Positions 26,326 through 36,100 of a DNA stretch of 64,000 nucleotides are shown piece by piece. The stretch comes from Kiritimatiellia bacterium (lineage in GTDB: Bacteria > Verrucomicrobiota > Kiritimatiellia > WLWN01): NCBI GenBank assembly GCA_012103575.1, contig WLWN01000001.1, forward strand, positions 1,420,538-1,484,537, read 5' to 3'. The position numbers were made by a program, and so were the translations under genes. Numbering within the stretch: position 1 is the stretch's first letter; each line of letters opens with the position of its first letter. Below the pieces are notes generated by a model that worked only from the letters and a program-made list of their open reading frames with translations, ran no database searches and was not told the DNA's origin.

Positions 26326-27834
26326 TTCTCTTTGTAAGTCCCACTGTGTATTGTTTGGTTCACGGTGATGTAATTGCCCTGCTCCGGCAAGAATATGGGA
26401 AAGAACCAGTCGAATAGTTCAACACGACCATGCAAAGTCTTGCCTTGGGGCCGGTCTACTCCGAAAAAGGTGTCCGGGAATTGCTTATATGCCGCCAGTT
26501 CGTCTGCCGTTAGTGGGCAAGTATAGAGAACGTTCTTGCCAGCTGCGGTCTTGTAGAAACCATAGACGAGGCCGGAGTCCTCCGCGACTACGGCATCCAC
26601 AAGTTGACCGATGACGTCTGTGCCGTCATCCCCCGGTAGTCGGTACTTGTCCCCGACGAGGAGTCTCGTGACAGATGTGCCGAACGCGAACGCAGGAATC
26701 TCGGCATCAAATGTCGAGGGAATGCTGTGATGTACTGCCAAAGACTGTATAAGCACAATCATATCTGCGTGCAATTCTCGCTCGCGTAGGACAGCACGAA
26801 TACTTGGGAAAAGGGTGTCGCCCTTGAATCCTTTGGCAAAGACCGCGCACCGATAATCAGGACTATGAAGGCAGTACTCGTAGGGATAGTTGCTCACAAA
26901 TATGTAGGCTGGTGGCACTGGCTGTCCCGCGATCGTCATCGTATCTTCCTTCTCGCGCAGTGTCTGCATTGCTTCATTGCTTCGTCCATCCATTGTGTCT
27001 TCTCCGAATCAGTTGAGGTGTCAGGGGCATTGATGTCGATGAAGACTACCCTGGGCCAGTCTACTTTCTTGCGCAGGGCATTGTAGAGTTGATTGCCGAT
27101 TTTGCCTGCGGGCTTGCCGGGCTGCCGCGCCTTTGCTTCAACAGAGTAGAGGTTGCCAGTTGTTGTGAAAGTGGCGGTGAATTCGCAATGGCTTTGCGAG
27201 CCGTCTGATTCATTCTCGAATTCAAGTTCGCAGCCCGCCTTGATGAGGGGGGCGGCGACATAAGTCTCATAATGAGCTCCATGAAACTGTTCTTTGTGCA
27301 ACAGTCGCTTGATAAGCGCAGTCTGAATCTCCTCGTTATGTGCCAGAAGATACAGGTTGTATGCCAGCTCAAGGTAGGCGGAAACAACACCGGTTGCGGG
27401 CGCTGTTGACACCAGGCCCGGCACCTTGATTGTCTGTCGTTGGTACATACATACGTGATGATACCATTGTGCAATCGGGTGCTGCTCCGGCAGAGGGTTC
27501 CTCAGTTCCTCGTTCCCGAGCTGTTGACCAAGCACGGAACTGAGATATGCAAAAAGGAAATCATGGAATGTCTTCCATTTGTCTGAGTAATGTAACTGAT
27601 TGCCGACAACAACAAATCGGATCCCATTCATCTCCGCCGAGATGACAGGCTTTGCCCTTGCCCTGCTGCTCTCGCTGCTCCTCTTGTGCATCGAGGCGTG
27701 ACTTTCATCTGTTTGAGGATATCGGGGGAGACAGGAGGGTGGGTAGTAGCCCGCTCTAAGCCACAGCACTTCTTGAACTTCTTTCCGCTACCGCAGGGGC
27801 ACGGGTCATTTCTGCCGGTTTCACTCATATTCAA
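26274..27834 (-). pseudogene. SEC-C motif protein, cassette gene with three frameshifts
   Basis: The N-terminus [25 protein letters not shown] is a SEC-C zinc-binding motif. Two shifts near 27700 and 27650 pass through [16 protein letters not shown] to [23 protein letters not shown], and the frame then runs to about 26960. A third shift leads to TLREKEDTMTIAGQPVPPAYIFVSNYPYEYCLH and the C-terminal 230 residues. Together these give one protein of about 515 residues. Its last residues (KGVHHYVSPGVHAR) are encoded within the attC site, typical of integron cassettes. No catalytic function is known, and SEC-C modules usually serve metal or partner binding. Confidence 0.68.
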
Positions 27835-27862
27835 AGTATGCGAAGGATACCTTCTATCAGGC

Positions 27863-28031
27863 TAACAAGTTAGTATCCGGATCTGTATATCCTGCCAAAG
27901 GGAAGGATATCCGGCATTTTTAGTGTTTCATTCATCGGTATTTTTCCTTATTTACCCGCATTCGTTATCCGTATATCATTCCTTTCAGCAGAATTCAACT
28001 TAATCTTATGGAACCGATCCCCTGGAAGTTA
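27863..28031. repeat. IS630-linked direct repeat reaching into the PKS 3' end
   Basis: The sequence matches 19752-19920, including CTGCCAAAGGGAAGGAT and TTCCTTTCAGCAGAATTCAA, with small indels. It includes the PKS stop codon at 28006, so the last eight PKS residues (TSRGSVP and neighbours) are repeat-encoded. Confidence 0.75.
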
Positions 28032-31000
28032 GACTACCATGCTTCTTTTTCGTTTTCTTTTTAAAAGATTTGAGGAATTTCTCTGAAAGCCCTTCTTTAG
28101 AATAGAGGGTTTCACAAAATTCAAAAATGGTTTTGTAGACTTTAGGTTCTGACAATAGCCTTATGTGATTAGAGGAATCTATATCCATCATATGAAGCTG
28201 ACGGAGTTGTTGCTCCCACTCATTCCAATAGTTTATGTGATCGACTGACGCTTTGTCTTCCGAGATGGTAAAGTAGGGTTTTAGTTCTCCCATAAACAAT
28301 CCATTTTTGTTACGGAAATAATAACAAGTCACCCCTTTTGGATCGGGTAGAGGCAAAATAGAAAAACGATTCATTTCATAGGCCTGTTGGACCTTTTCCA
28401 TTTGTTTAATCATTGTTCGCAACTGAGCTGTTGTTTTTTTCATTCCGCGTTGTTTTGCTAAAATAACAAGTTGTTCTAAAAATGGGTCGTCTTCTTGGTC
28501 AAGATCCAGTTCGTCTTGGTTAATTAATATCTCAGAAAAATTTTGTGGTGAGTCCATAACTAAAGATTGCAGGGCAACATTTATTAAAGCTAATCGTTGA
28601 CCTTTTTTAGAGGGTTCCTCTGTTTGGACCCCCGACGCATCAAAACTATCCAACATCACAATACTAGAAACTCTTTCTCCCAGTTCCTGCAATTGCCTGG
28701 TCACTTCATAGGCTAACATGCCTCCAAAGGAATATCCCCCCAGGTCATAAGGTCCTTCAGGCTGCACGGATTGGATGATATGGACATAGTAAGAAGCCAT
28801 AGCTTGCACGCCATGCAAAGGAGATCGATCCGTCATCCAACCGCGAGATTGAATCCCATAAAATAGTCGCTGGCTTTTTTGAGCAAGCCCTTTATAAGAT
28901 TCAATGCCACCGAACCCTCCATGAAACCAAAATACAGGACGTCCCTTAGTGGCTTGGTTAAGATGAATGAGTTCGGGGAAACGCATCAGAACTTTCGAAG
29001 AATTTTGCACAGACTGATCCTGGAAAAATGGTTTGCGGGGCTTTTGTGACACGACTTTCTCCGGCAACATCGTGATGATGTCTCTCACTGTTTTGCAGGC
29101 CTGCATTGTCGTTAACTCGATTGAGGCATCCACTTGACTTTTCAGTTGACGAAACAATTGCATGCTCAGAATAGAATCCATTCCATATTGGTCTAGGGGT
29201 CTGTTCAGCTTGATTTCTGTTGCTCCCATTCCCAACAGGGTAGAAATGATATCGATGACCGTGTCCTTTACAGATGCTTCGGTCACTCTATCATCAAAAT
29301 GCATCGATTCGTCCAACGTTTCCTGTGATGTTACGATAGATTCCGGATGGGGTTGATGTTCAATCCAATATCGTTTTCGTTCAAAGGGATAGGTCGGCAA
29401 GGAAATTTTTCGAAGTGGGTTCCCTTTGTGTAACGTTGCCCAGGGAACGTGCCCTCCCTGTGCCCAATGCATAGCGAGCTTTTCGAGATTTTTTTCCTCC
29501 AAGAGTACTCGAATCACAGCTTCGCCAACTTTTCCAGAAAGGAAATTTTTCATCTCTGAATGATCCCCTTCGAGGTTTCTGGTAAAAATAGGGATGACCG
29601 TTTTAATATCCTGGTTTTGCGTTGACGATATCAGGTCGGTTAAACCTTGAATTAGTTCCTTTTCTGTTTTCACAACTAATACCGCCCGATATTCCATGGC
29701 TTCGCGTCCCATCTGGAGGGTGTAGGCCACGTCTTCGAGGCGTGGCGTCAAAAGTCGAAGGTCTTCAGCCACAGGCTGATCCGCTGTGGCGGAAAAGTCC
29801 AAAGTCAAAGGATGGAGGTAATCAATAAGATTTTGGGCATACGCTTTGAGCCGTTCCTCATTCTTCGCTGACAAAACGATCAAAGCGGGGCGGTCAACAG
29901 GTACTTTCGACCTTCGACCTTCGACCTTGGACTCATCGAGGTACTCCTCGATGATGACATGGGCATTGGATCCTCCCGCTCCAAAAGAGCTAACAGTAGC
30001 GCGCCGTGGAATCTCCTGATCTTCTCCATCTATTTTTAGTAAGGGGCGTTTCCATTCTTGAAGTTCATGTTGCAGGTAAAAAGGCGTGCCATCAAAATTT
30101 ATATTCGGGTTTAGAGGCGTTGCTTTGATGGATGGGACAAGCTGTTGGTGTTGTATCTGAAGAACGACTTTCGTCAGTTGCGATATTCCTGAAGCCGCCT
30201 CGGCATGACCGATGTTCGATTTGACGGATCCCATCGCACAGAAGTGTTGATCCGAAGTATACTTTTGGAACGCATTGGTTAACGCATTAACTTCAATCGC
30301 ATCCCCTAGGGAGGATCCATTTGCTGCTGATTCTACATAACTAATTGTCCGGGGATCAATATAAGATTGCGCAAAACTACCTTCGATCAAACGCGCCTGA
30401 ATATTCGGATTGGGAACAAAGAACCCATTTGCATGCCCGCTATGATTTGTTGCAGTCGATTTGATAACCGCGAAAATAGTATCCTGGTCCTCTACTGCTT
30501 TCGAAAGCGGTTTCAACAAAGCCGCACCAACGGCTTCAGCGGGTAACATGCCATCGCCATTACTGAAACTCCGACTATTCACATGGCTTCCCACCATTTG
30601 TCGCTGGCTCAATCCTATATATTTTTCGGGTCGAATTGAAAGATTAACCCCACCGGCGATGGCTAATTCACACTCACCTCTCTTCAGGCTTTCGCAGGCC
30701 ATATGGATTGCGATACTGGAAGAAGAACACATCGTATCAATGGCAATACTGGGTCCTTGAAAATCAAAAAAATGTGATACGCGATTGGCAATGAAGCCGG
30801 AAGAAGAGCCCATGGCAATATAGTGTTGATACATAGCACCGACATAAACGCCAACCCGGGATTGACAGCACTCGTGTAGATGTTCACGTGTATAGCCCGC
30901 TTTTTCAAGCAAGGTCCAAACCGTTTCCAGAAACAGACGCTCGTTTGGTTCGATAAACAGAGCTTCACGGGGTGGGATATTAAAAAACAAGGGATCGAAA

Positions 31001-31812
31001 CGATCTACTCCATCAAGAAACCCTCCCCACTTGCAGTAGGTTTTATCCAGCTTTGTTTTGTCTTCATCGAAATATGGGCTGTGATCCCAGCGATCTTCTG
31101 GAATTTCGGTAATGCAATCTTTCCCATTCTTTAGGTTAGCCCAAAATTCATCGATATCCTTTGCCAATGGATAACGACCGCTTAACCCGATGATAGCAAT
31201 ATCCGTTTCTTGATTTACTCGATGGCTTTTTTCTTTATCTAACACATGCTCTACAGCAATAGGTTCCATTTTTCGTATTTGAATGGGTGGAGAGCTTGGG
31301 GGCGAAACAGGAGTGGATAACTCCGGAGAAGCCTGCATACGTCCTTTTCCCTGTTTATCGAGTTCCTTTTTGAGAAAGCCAGCAAATGCGTGAAGGTTAG
31401 GATAGTCATAAACCTTTGCAGACACAATGTTAAGCCCGTATTGAGTATTCACTCCATTAATCCATTCTACACCAATAATCGAATCGAGCCCGATTTCGAC
31501 AAAGGGTTTACCCATATCAATATCGCTTCGGTTCATATATAAGACTTTAGCCAGACTGGCAGCCAATTCTCCCTCCAGAAAGCCGAGAGAAAGAACGGCC
31601 TGATCCGGGACCGCTATTTTTGGCTCAGAATCTAATGTTGGTGTAGGCTCTGGAGGAGGCGTTGCCATGGGTCTAGGGCTTTTAAGATCTGACACAAGCG
31701 ATAATGAGATAGGTTGAGACTGTTCCGATTGTGCCACGGAAGATTGGCCCAAAACCCTACTGTCGGATAATGGTCTTAGTGCAATGCCAGCCGGTTTAGC
31801 AGAATGTTCCAA
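28006..31812 (-). CDS. Trans-AT PKS terminal segment: ACP8-KS0-ACP9-TE
   Basis: This 1268-residue segment ends the assembly line. ACP8 (GLDSIIGVEW near residue 108) belongs to the preceding broken module. The next KS (205-625) keeps the active Cys in DTMCSSSSIAI near 360 but has ESAANGSSLGD near 496 instead of EAHGTG, so the catalytic His is lost. This is a non-elongating KS0, as in terminal modules of several trans-AT systems. ACP9 (GMDSILSM, about 878) and a type I thioesterase (GGYSFGG near 1026, LDSFD, His in SSNHIRLL near 1217) follow. The TE should release or cyclise the chain. The frame joins upstream pieces only through a shift near 31805. Confidence 0.92.
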   Translation of the reverse strand: MEHSAKPAGIALRPLSDSRVLGQSSVAQSEQSQPISLSLVSDLKSPRPMATPPPEPTPTLDSEPKIAVPDQAVLSLGFLEGELAASLAKVLYMNRSDIDMGKPFVEIGLDSIIGVEWINGVNTQYGLNIVSAKVYDYPNLHAFAGFLKKELDKQGKGRMQASPELSTPVSPPSSPPIQIRKMEPIAVEHVLDKEKSHRVNQETDIAIIGLSGRYPLAKDIDEFWANLKNGKDCITEIPEDRWDHSPYFDEDKTKLDKTYCKWGGFLDGVDRFDPLFFNIPPREALFIEPNERLFLETVWTLLEKAGYTREHLHECCQSRVGVYVGAMYQHYIAMGSSSGFIANRVSHFFDFQGPSIAIDTMCSSSSIAIHMACESLKRGECELAIAGGVNLSIRPEKYIGLSQRQMVGSHVNSRSFSNGDGMLPAEAVGAALLKPLSKAVEDQDTIFAVIKSTATNHSGHANGFFVPNPNIQARLIEGSFAQSYIDPRTISYVESAANGSSLGDAIEVNALTNAFQKYTSDQHFCAMGSVKSNIGHAEAASGISQLTKVVLQIQHQQLVPSIKATPLNPNINFDGTPFYLQHELQEWKRPLLKIDGEDQEIPRRATVSSFGAGGSNAHVIIEEYLDESKVEGRRSKVPVDRPALIVLSAKNEERLKAYAQNLIDYLHPLTLDFSATADQPVAEDLRLLTPRLEDVAYTLQMGREAMEYRAVLVVKTEKELIQGLTDLISSTQNQDIKTVIPIFTRNLEGDHSEMKNFLSGKVGEAVIRVLLEEKNLEKLAMHWAQGGHVPWATLHKGNPLRKISLPTYPFERKRYWIEHQPHPESIVTSQETLDESMHFDDRVTEASVKDTVIDIISTLLGMGATEIKLNRPLDQYGMDSILSMQLFRQLKSQVDASIELTTMQACKTVRDIITMLPEKVVSQKPRKPFFQDQSVQNSSKVLMRFPELIHLNQATKGRPVFWFHGGFGGIESYKGLAQKSQRLFYGIQSRGWMTDRSPLHGVQAMASYYVHIIQSVQPEGPYDLGGYSFGGMLAYEVTRQLQELGERVSSIVMLDSFDASGVQTEEPSKKGQRLALINVALQSLVMDSPQNFSEILINQDELDLDQEDDPFLEQLVILAKQRGMKKTTAQLRTMIKQMEKVQQAYEMNRFSILPLPDPKGVTCYYFRNKNGLFMGELKPYFTISEDKASVDHINYWNEWEQQLRQLHMMDIDSSNHIRLLSEPKVYKTIFEFCETLYSKEGLSEKFLKSFKKKTKKKHGSLTSRGSVP
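29904..29931. repeat. 7-bp tandem repeat after KS0, four units, in frame
   Basis: The units are CTTTCGA, CCTTCGA, CCTTCGA and CCTTGGA, then CTCATCGAG. The 28-base length keeps the frame of the linker ESKVEGRRSKVPVDRP. Confidence 0.85.
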
Positions 31813-32200
31813 GAGGGAATGATCTTCCCTGGAGATCTAGCGAGGCCAAAGCCTGAGGATTTTTTTTCTCGAATTCTGGAATCCAATACCGATCCTCTGC
31901 AAATGGATAGGAAGGTAAACTGATTCGGCTAGGTCTATCTTTTTCATAGAACCTGTTCCAATCCAATGGAAACCCTTGAGTCCACACATCCAGAAGCTTT
32001 TCATATTTACCCTTGCTAACCCATACACTTATAGTTTCAGCCATATCTTCATCCGTAGAAAAGATCGATAGGTTCTGCTCATTTCGGTTTACCCTCCCCT
32101 GGTAAAGATCTTGGACATCATCCCGTCCATCTAGAAAACCCAAAAGTTTTTCCTTGAGGTCCTCAAGCGAGACGACCAGCAGGCCCAAACGTTCTTCCAT
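31796..32200 (-). pseudogene. PKS post-KS8 linker fragment
   Basis: This 134-residue frame carries MEERLGLLVVSLEDLKEKL, WVSKGKYEKLLDVWTQGF and ISLPSYPFAEDRYWIPE, the conserved post-KS linker of trans-AT modules that ends in YPF-x-x-x-RYW. It is separated from KS8 by a low-complexity GATCGAGGATCGAGG insertion with stops (32248-32275), and from ACP8 by a shift near 31805. It is part of PKS gene 2 and is not a gene of its own. Confidence 0.85.
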
Positions 32201-32349
32201 GGCTTCACGGCCCGTTTGTAAGGTAAACGCTACAGACCGAAGATCGAGGATCGAGGATTATAGATCGCTGGAGGTATGCTCTTTAAAAAAAACAAATAGA
32301 TTTTGGGCATACGCTTTGAGACGATCTTTATTTTTCGCTGACAAAACGA

Positions 32350-33111
32350 TCAAAGCGGAGCGGTCAACAGGTACCTTCGACCTTGGACCTTGGACTCATT
32401 GAAGTACTCCTCGATGACCATATGCGCATTCGAGCCGCCGGCGCCAAACGAAGAAATCCCAGCTACTCGGGGAAAGACGTTCCCATCGATCACCGGGCAA
32501 TCCCAATCGCGTAATTCCTGATTCACCACAAACGGGGTCGAAGAAAAATCAATATTGGGATTGAGCACCTTTGAATGCAAAGACGGGACGATTTGACGAT
32601 GCTTCATTTGCAAAAGAACCTTGGTCACTCCAGCAATCCCCGCGGCTGATTCACAGTGTCCGATATTTGATTTGGCCGATCCTATCCAGCAACGTTGCTT
32701 ATCCTGTATTCCCCCGGAAACGTTCTCGAACGCTTTAGTTAAACCCGTAATTTCAATGGGGTCTCCTAGTTTTGTCCCTGTGCCGTGTGCTTCTATATAA
32801 CTAATCGATTCTGGATTGATTCGGGCTTCCTTCAAAGCCCGCGCAATCGTCATCTGCTGAGCATTTGGGTTCGGGACGCTATACCCGTTTGTCTTACCGC
32901 CATGATTCAATGTACTGCCTTTGATTACCCCGTAAATATGATCCCCATCCCGTTCGGCATCAGACAGGCGTTTCAAGAAAGCAACTCCAACTCCCTCTGC
33001 CGGAATATACCCATCACCCCCTTCCCCAAAGCTCTCACAATGCCCTCTGCTCGAAATAAACTGCCCCAAGCTTAACCCCAAGTATTTATTAGGGGGACTT
33101 CCGTAATGCAA
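32350..33111 (-). pseudogene. PKS KS8, C-terminal half only
   Basis: The frame begins PNKYLGLSLGQF, the strand just after the KS active-site region, and continues with GEGGDGYIPAEGVG, EAHGTGTKLGDP and KSNIGHCESAAG, so both catalytic His are present. The N-terminal piece (DIAIIGLSGRYPQARDL to CITEVP) is at the end of the previous segment. About 150 residues between them, including the TACSSS active site, are deleted, and the join is out of frame. At the 3' end the heptamer repeat has lost one unit and the frame stops (QGRRYLLTAPL). KS8 cannot condense. Confidence 0.9.
32374..32394. repeat. 7-bp tandem repeat after KS8, three units, out of frame
   Basis: The units are CCTTCGA, CCTTGGA and CCTTGGA. 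The 21-base length is one unit short of the in-frame copies and shifts the linker into a stop. Confidence 0.85.
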
Positions 33112-36100
33112 TCTCTCCCCTCTTGCAAATTTCTCCAGTAGGTTTGAAGATCTCGGGCCTGGGGATAACGACCGGACAGGCCAATAATAGCGATATCTAA
33201 AGCTCCCGAAACGTGTTGCTCCTGAGAGCCAATCACTACCGACCTAAACCGTGAACGAGGAGGTTTTCTTTTAGTAATTTCCTTTTCCTTTGTACTAGCC
33301 CTTCCAACCGCAAGAGGTTCAATACGGACGGTTGTCTCGTTAATATTTAGGATATCTATAAGCTTCTCTTTATGTGATTCCAGGAAATAACCGGTTAGTT
33401 CTTTTATCGTTTGATATTGAAAAAACAGGGTCTTGGATAGCGAACCAAAGCTCTCTTCCAATTGATTGGTCAGTTGTGTAACCATGATCGAATCAATACC
33501 GTATTCTTCCAGAGGCTCCTCGGCCTCGATATGATGAGGCGATAGTTTCAGGAAAGAAGAAAGCATTTCTTTAAAATAATCCAGTGCTTTTTCTTCGAAC
33601 ACTTCTCGGTCTATGTTCACCGATGAAGGTTGGCTTTCCGTTATTTTTTCTAACGATGTTTCTGCCTCAAACGATTCCTGAACAAGAAAAGTTTGCATAC
33701 GCTCCAGGTCTCTTGCCACGACTATCACCTGCGGCTGTCTAGAGGCTAATGCTTGATACAACATCTGTATTCCGGTGAGGGTCTCCATAGGAACCATTCC
33801 CGTGTTTTCCCTCATCATGATCTCCGTGGCCTCATCCACCCCCATCACTCCTTCTTTCCAAAGAGGCCAATTGATCGAGAGGGTTTGGCCTTGGCGTTCT
33901 TTCGACGTGAACAACCCATTCCGATAGCCCGCATAGGCATCCAAAAAGGCGTTGGCGGTTGAATAGTCCGCTTGCCCCGGGTTACCTATCGCTCCCGCAC
34001 CCGAAGAAAAAAGAATGAAGAAGTCCAGAGGCAGATCCCGACTGGCCTGATCTAGATTCACCGTGCCCGCAACTTTAGGCGCCAGAACATTTTCAAACTC
34101 CGCCACCGTTTTTTTCAGGATAAAGTTATCTTGAATTACACCGGCGCTATGAATAATCCCATCGAGTCTCCCCGCATTCTTTTGGATGCTCTGTATCAAA
34201 CTGGCGATCGCCCTTTTCTCGGTCACATCGACCTGCTTGTATTCAACCTTAGCGCCCAGGGACTCCACTTCATTCAACTCATCTTGTCTCTCCTGACTTA
34301 AATCAGAACGCCCCGTCAGAATCAGTGTAGTGTTTTCGGTATTTCCTGTGATTTCTTTGGCAAAGATCAGACCCAATCCCCCCACACCTCCGGTAATCAG
34401 GTAGACGCCCCCTTCTTTCCAAGGAAGGTTCACTTCTTCTTGAGACGCTGGAATTTCTTCGCAAGAACTGACCATCCGTCTGCCCTCTCGATAGCGAATG
34501 TGAATATCTTCAGGGCTTCGGCTATTTACTTTGAGTTTGTTAAGCAGTCCTTCCTCCGTTTCTCCCGAATCGATTTCGATGAGCTGTCCCAAGATCTTTG
34601 GGTTTTCCAGGTGTGCGGTTTTAAGCAGGCCGGAAAGACTCGAGAAAAGTTTCCGTTCTTTTTTAGAGGAAAACACAAACTGGATCAACACCTTTCCCTT
34701 GGGTCTTCCGTGGAGAATTGTTTTGATTTGTTTAAAGACCTGGGAAGCATACATCTGGAACCGTTTTTCGATGCCCTTCTGTTTCGACTGCAACGTGAGA
34801 CAACGCTCCCCGTTCATTTTCGTTTCAAGAGTTTTTTGGGAAAGCATTCCTGGCTCACATAACACGACAAGATGCTCAGTATATTTAAGAGAAGGACCTT
34901 CTGTTGGAAGGGTCTTTTCCTTCCAAACCGGTTGATACATCAACGTCCCCAAACTCATCTCTCCCTCGAACACTCTAGAGGAGAACCCCTTCATCTGAAT
35001 GCAGATGTTTCCACTCTCATCGCACAGATCAACGTCGAGCTTCTGGATCCCCTGCACCGATGGCTCCTCACTGTTTCGAACAAAAGCCCAAGCATTGGAA
35101 GGACAAGGTCTAAAAATTTCCAAAGATTGTAACGCGAAAGGTAAATATTCTTTTTTATGGGTTCCTGATTCTTGATGAGAAAAAGCTAAACCCATCGAAG
35201 CCTGTAGCGCAGAATCTATCATACTCGGATGCAGCACGAATTGATCATGGGTATCGGCTACAGAGAAAGGCAACGACAACTGAGCTAAAACTTCTCCTTC
35301 TCCCACATACATTTCGTTTATACCCTGAAAGCTCGGCCCATAATCAAAGCCCATCGCTTTATAAACTTCATAGCACTGCTCAGCATTCAACCGGTTTTTC
35401 TGGCAATTCTTCTGCAAGGCCTTTATGTCCAGAGGGGAGATCTTTTCTAATGAAGCAAAAGTAACTGCGCCCTGACTATGTACAATCGATTTGATTTCGG
35501 ACTTCAGATTTCGGATTTTGGATTTCCCATCCCCGGGATGGGTGGTGTAGATTTCATACTGAATCTCCCCATTATCTTCCGGAAAGAGCCCAATATGAAC
35601 TTCTTTGCGACCCTGATTGACCGCAAGCGATCGTGTCCAAACAATGTTTTTAAGCTGAACTACTTTCTCATCTTTTTCAGTTGGACCCACCACCTCTTCT
35701 ACAGCGGCTCTAGCCATTTCAAGATAACCAACTCCCGGCAACAGCTTCTGGTCTTGAATCACATGGTCTGCTAAGAAGAACTCCTCACCCGTAAACGTGG
35801 AACTAAAACGTTGCTCTTCGAAATCCGACGTATTCTCATGCACCAACGGATGGAGCTCTTTCCCCTTTTCCGCAATCCCCAATCCGCGATCCGCATTTCT
35901 TTGGATCCAATACCGTTCCTTCACAAACGGATATGCTGGCAGACTCATTCGACGAGGAGCCGTATTGCCATATAAACGTCTCCAGTCAATGGTATAGCCT
36001 TGGCAATACAAATCCGCTAGCACGTAGAGGGTTTCCTGATATCTCTGAGGGTTCTCTAAAGAAGCACTTTCCTTCAATAGGTCTCCAATAATCTTTTCCA

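Noticed and set aside
29622..29828. Plus-strand ORFs opposite the PKS
   Set aside because: They are shadows of the minus-strand PKS codons, with no family features or start signals.
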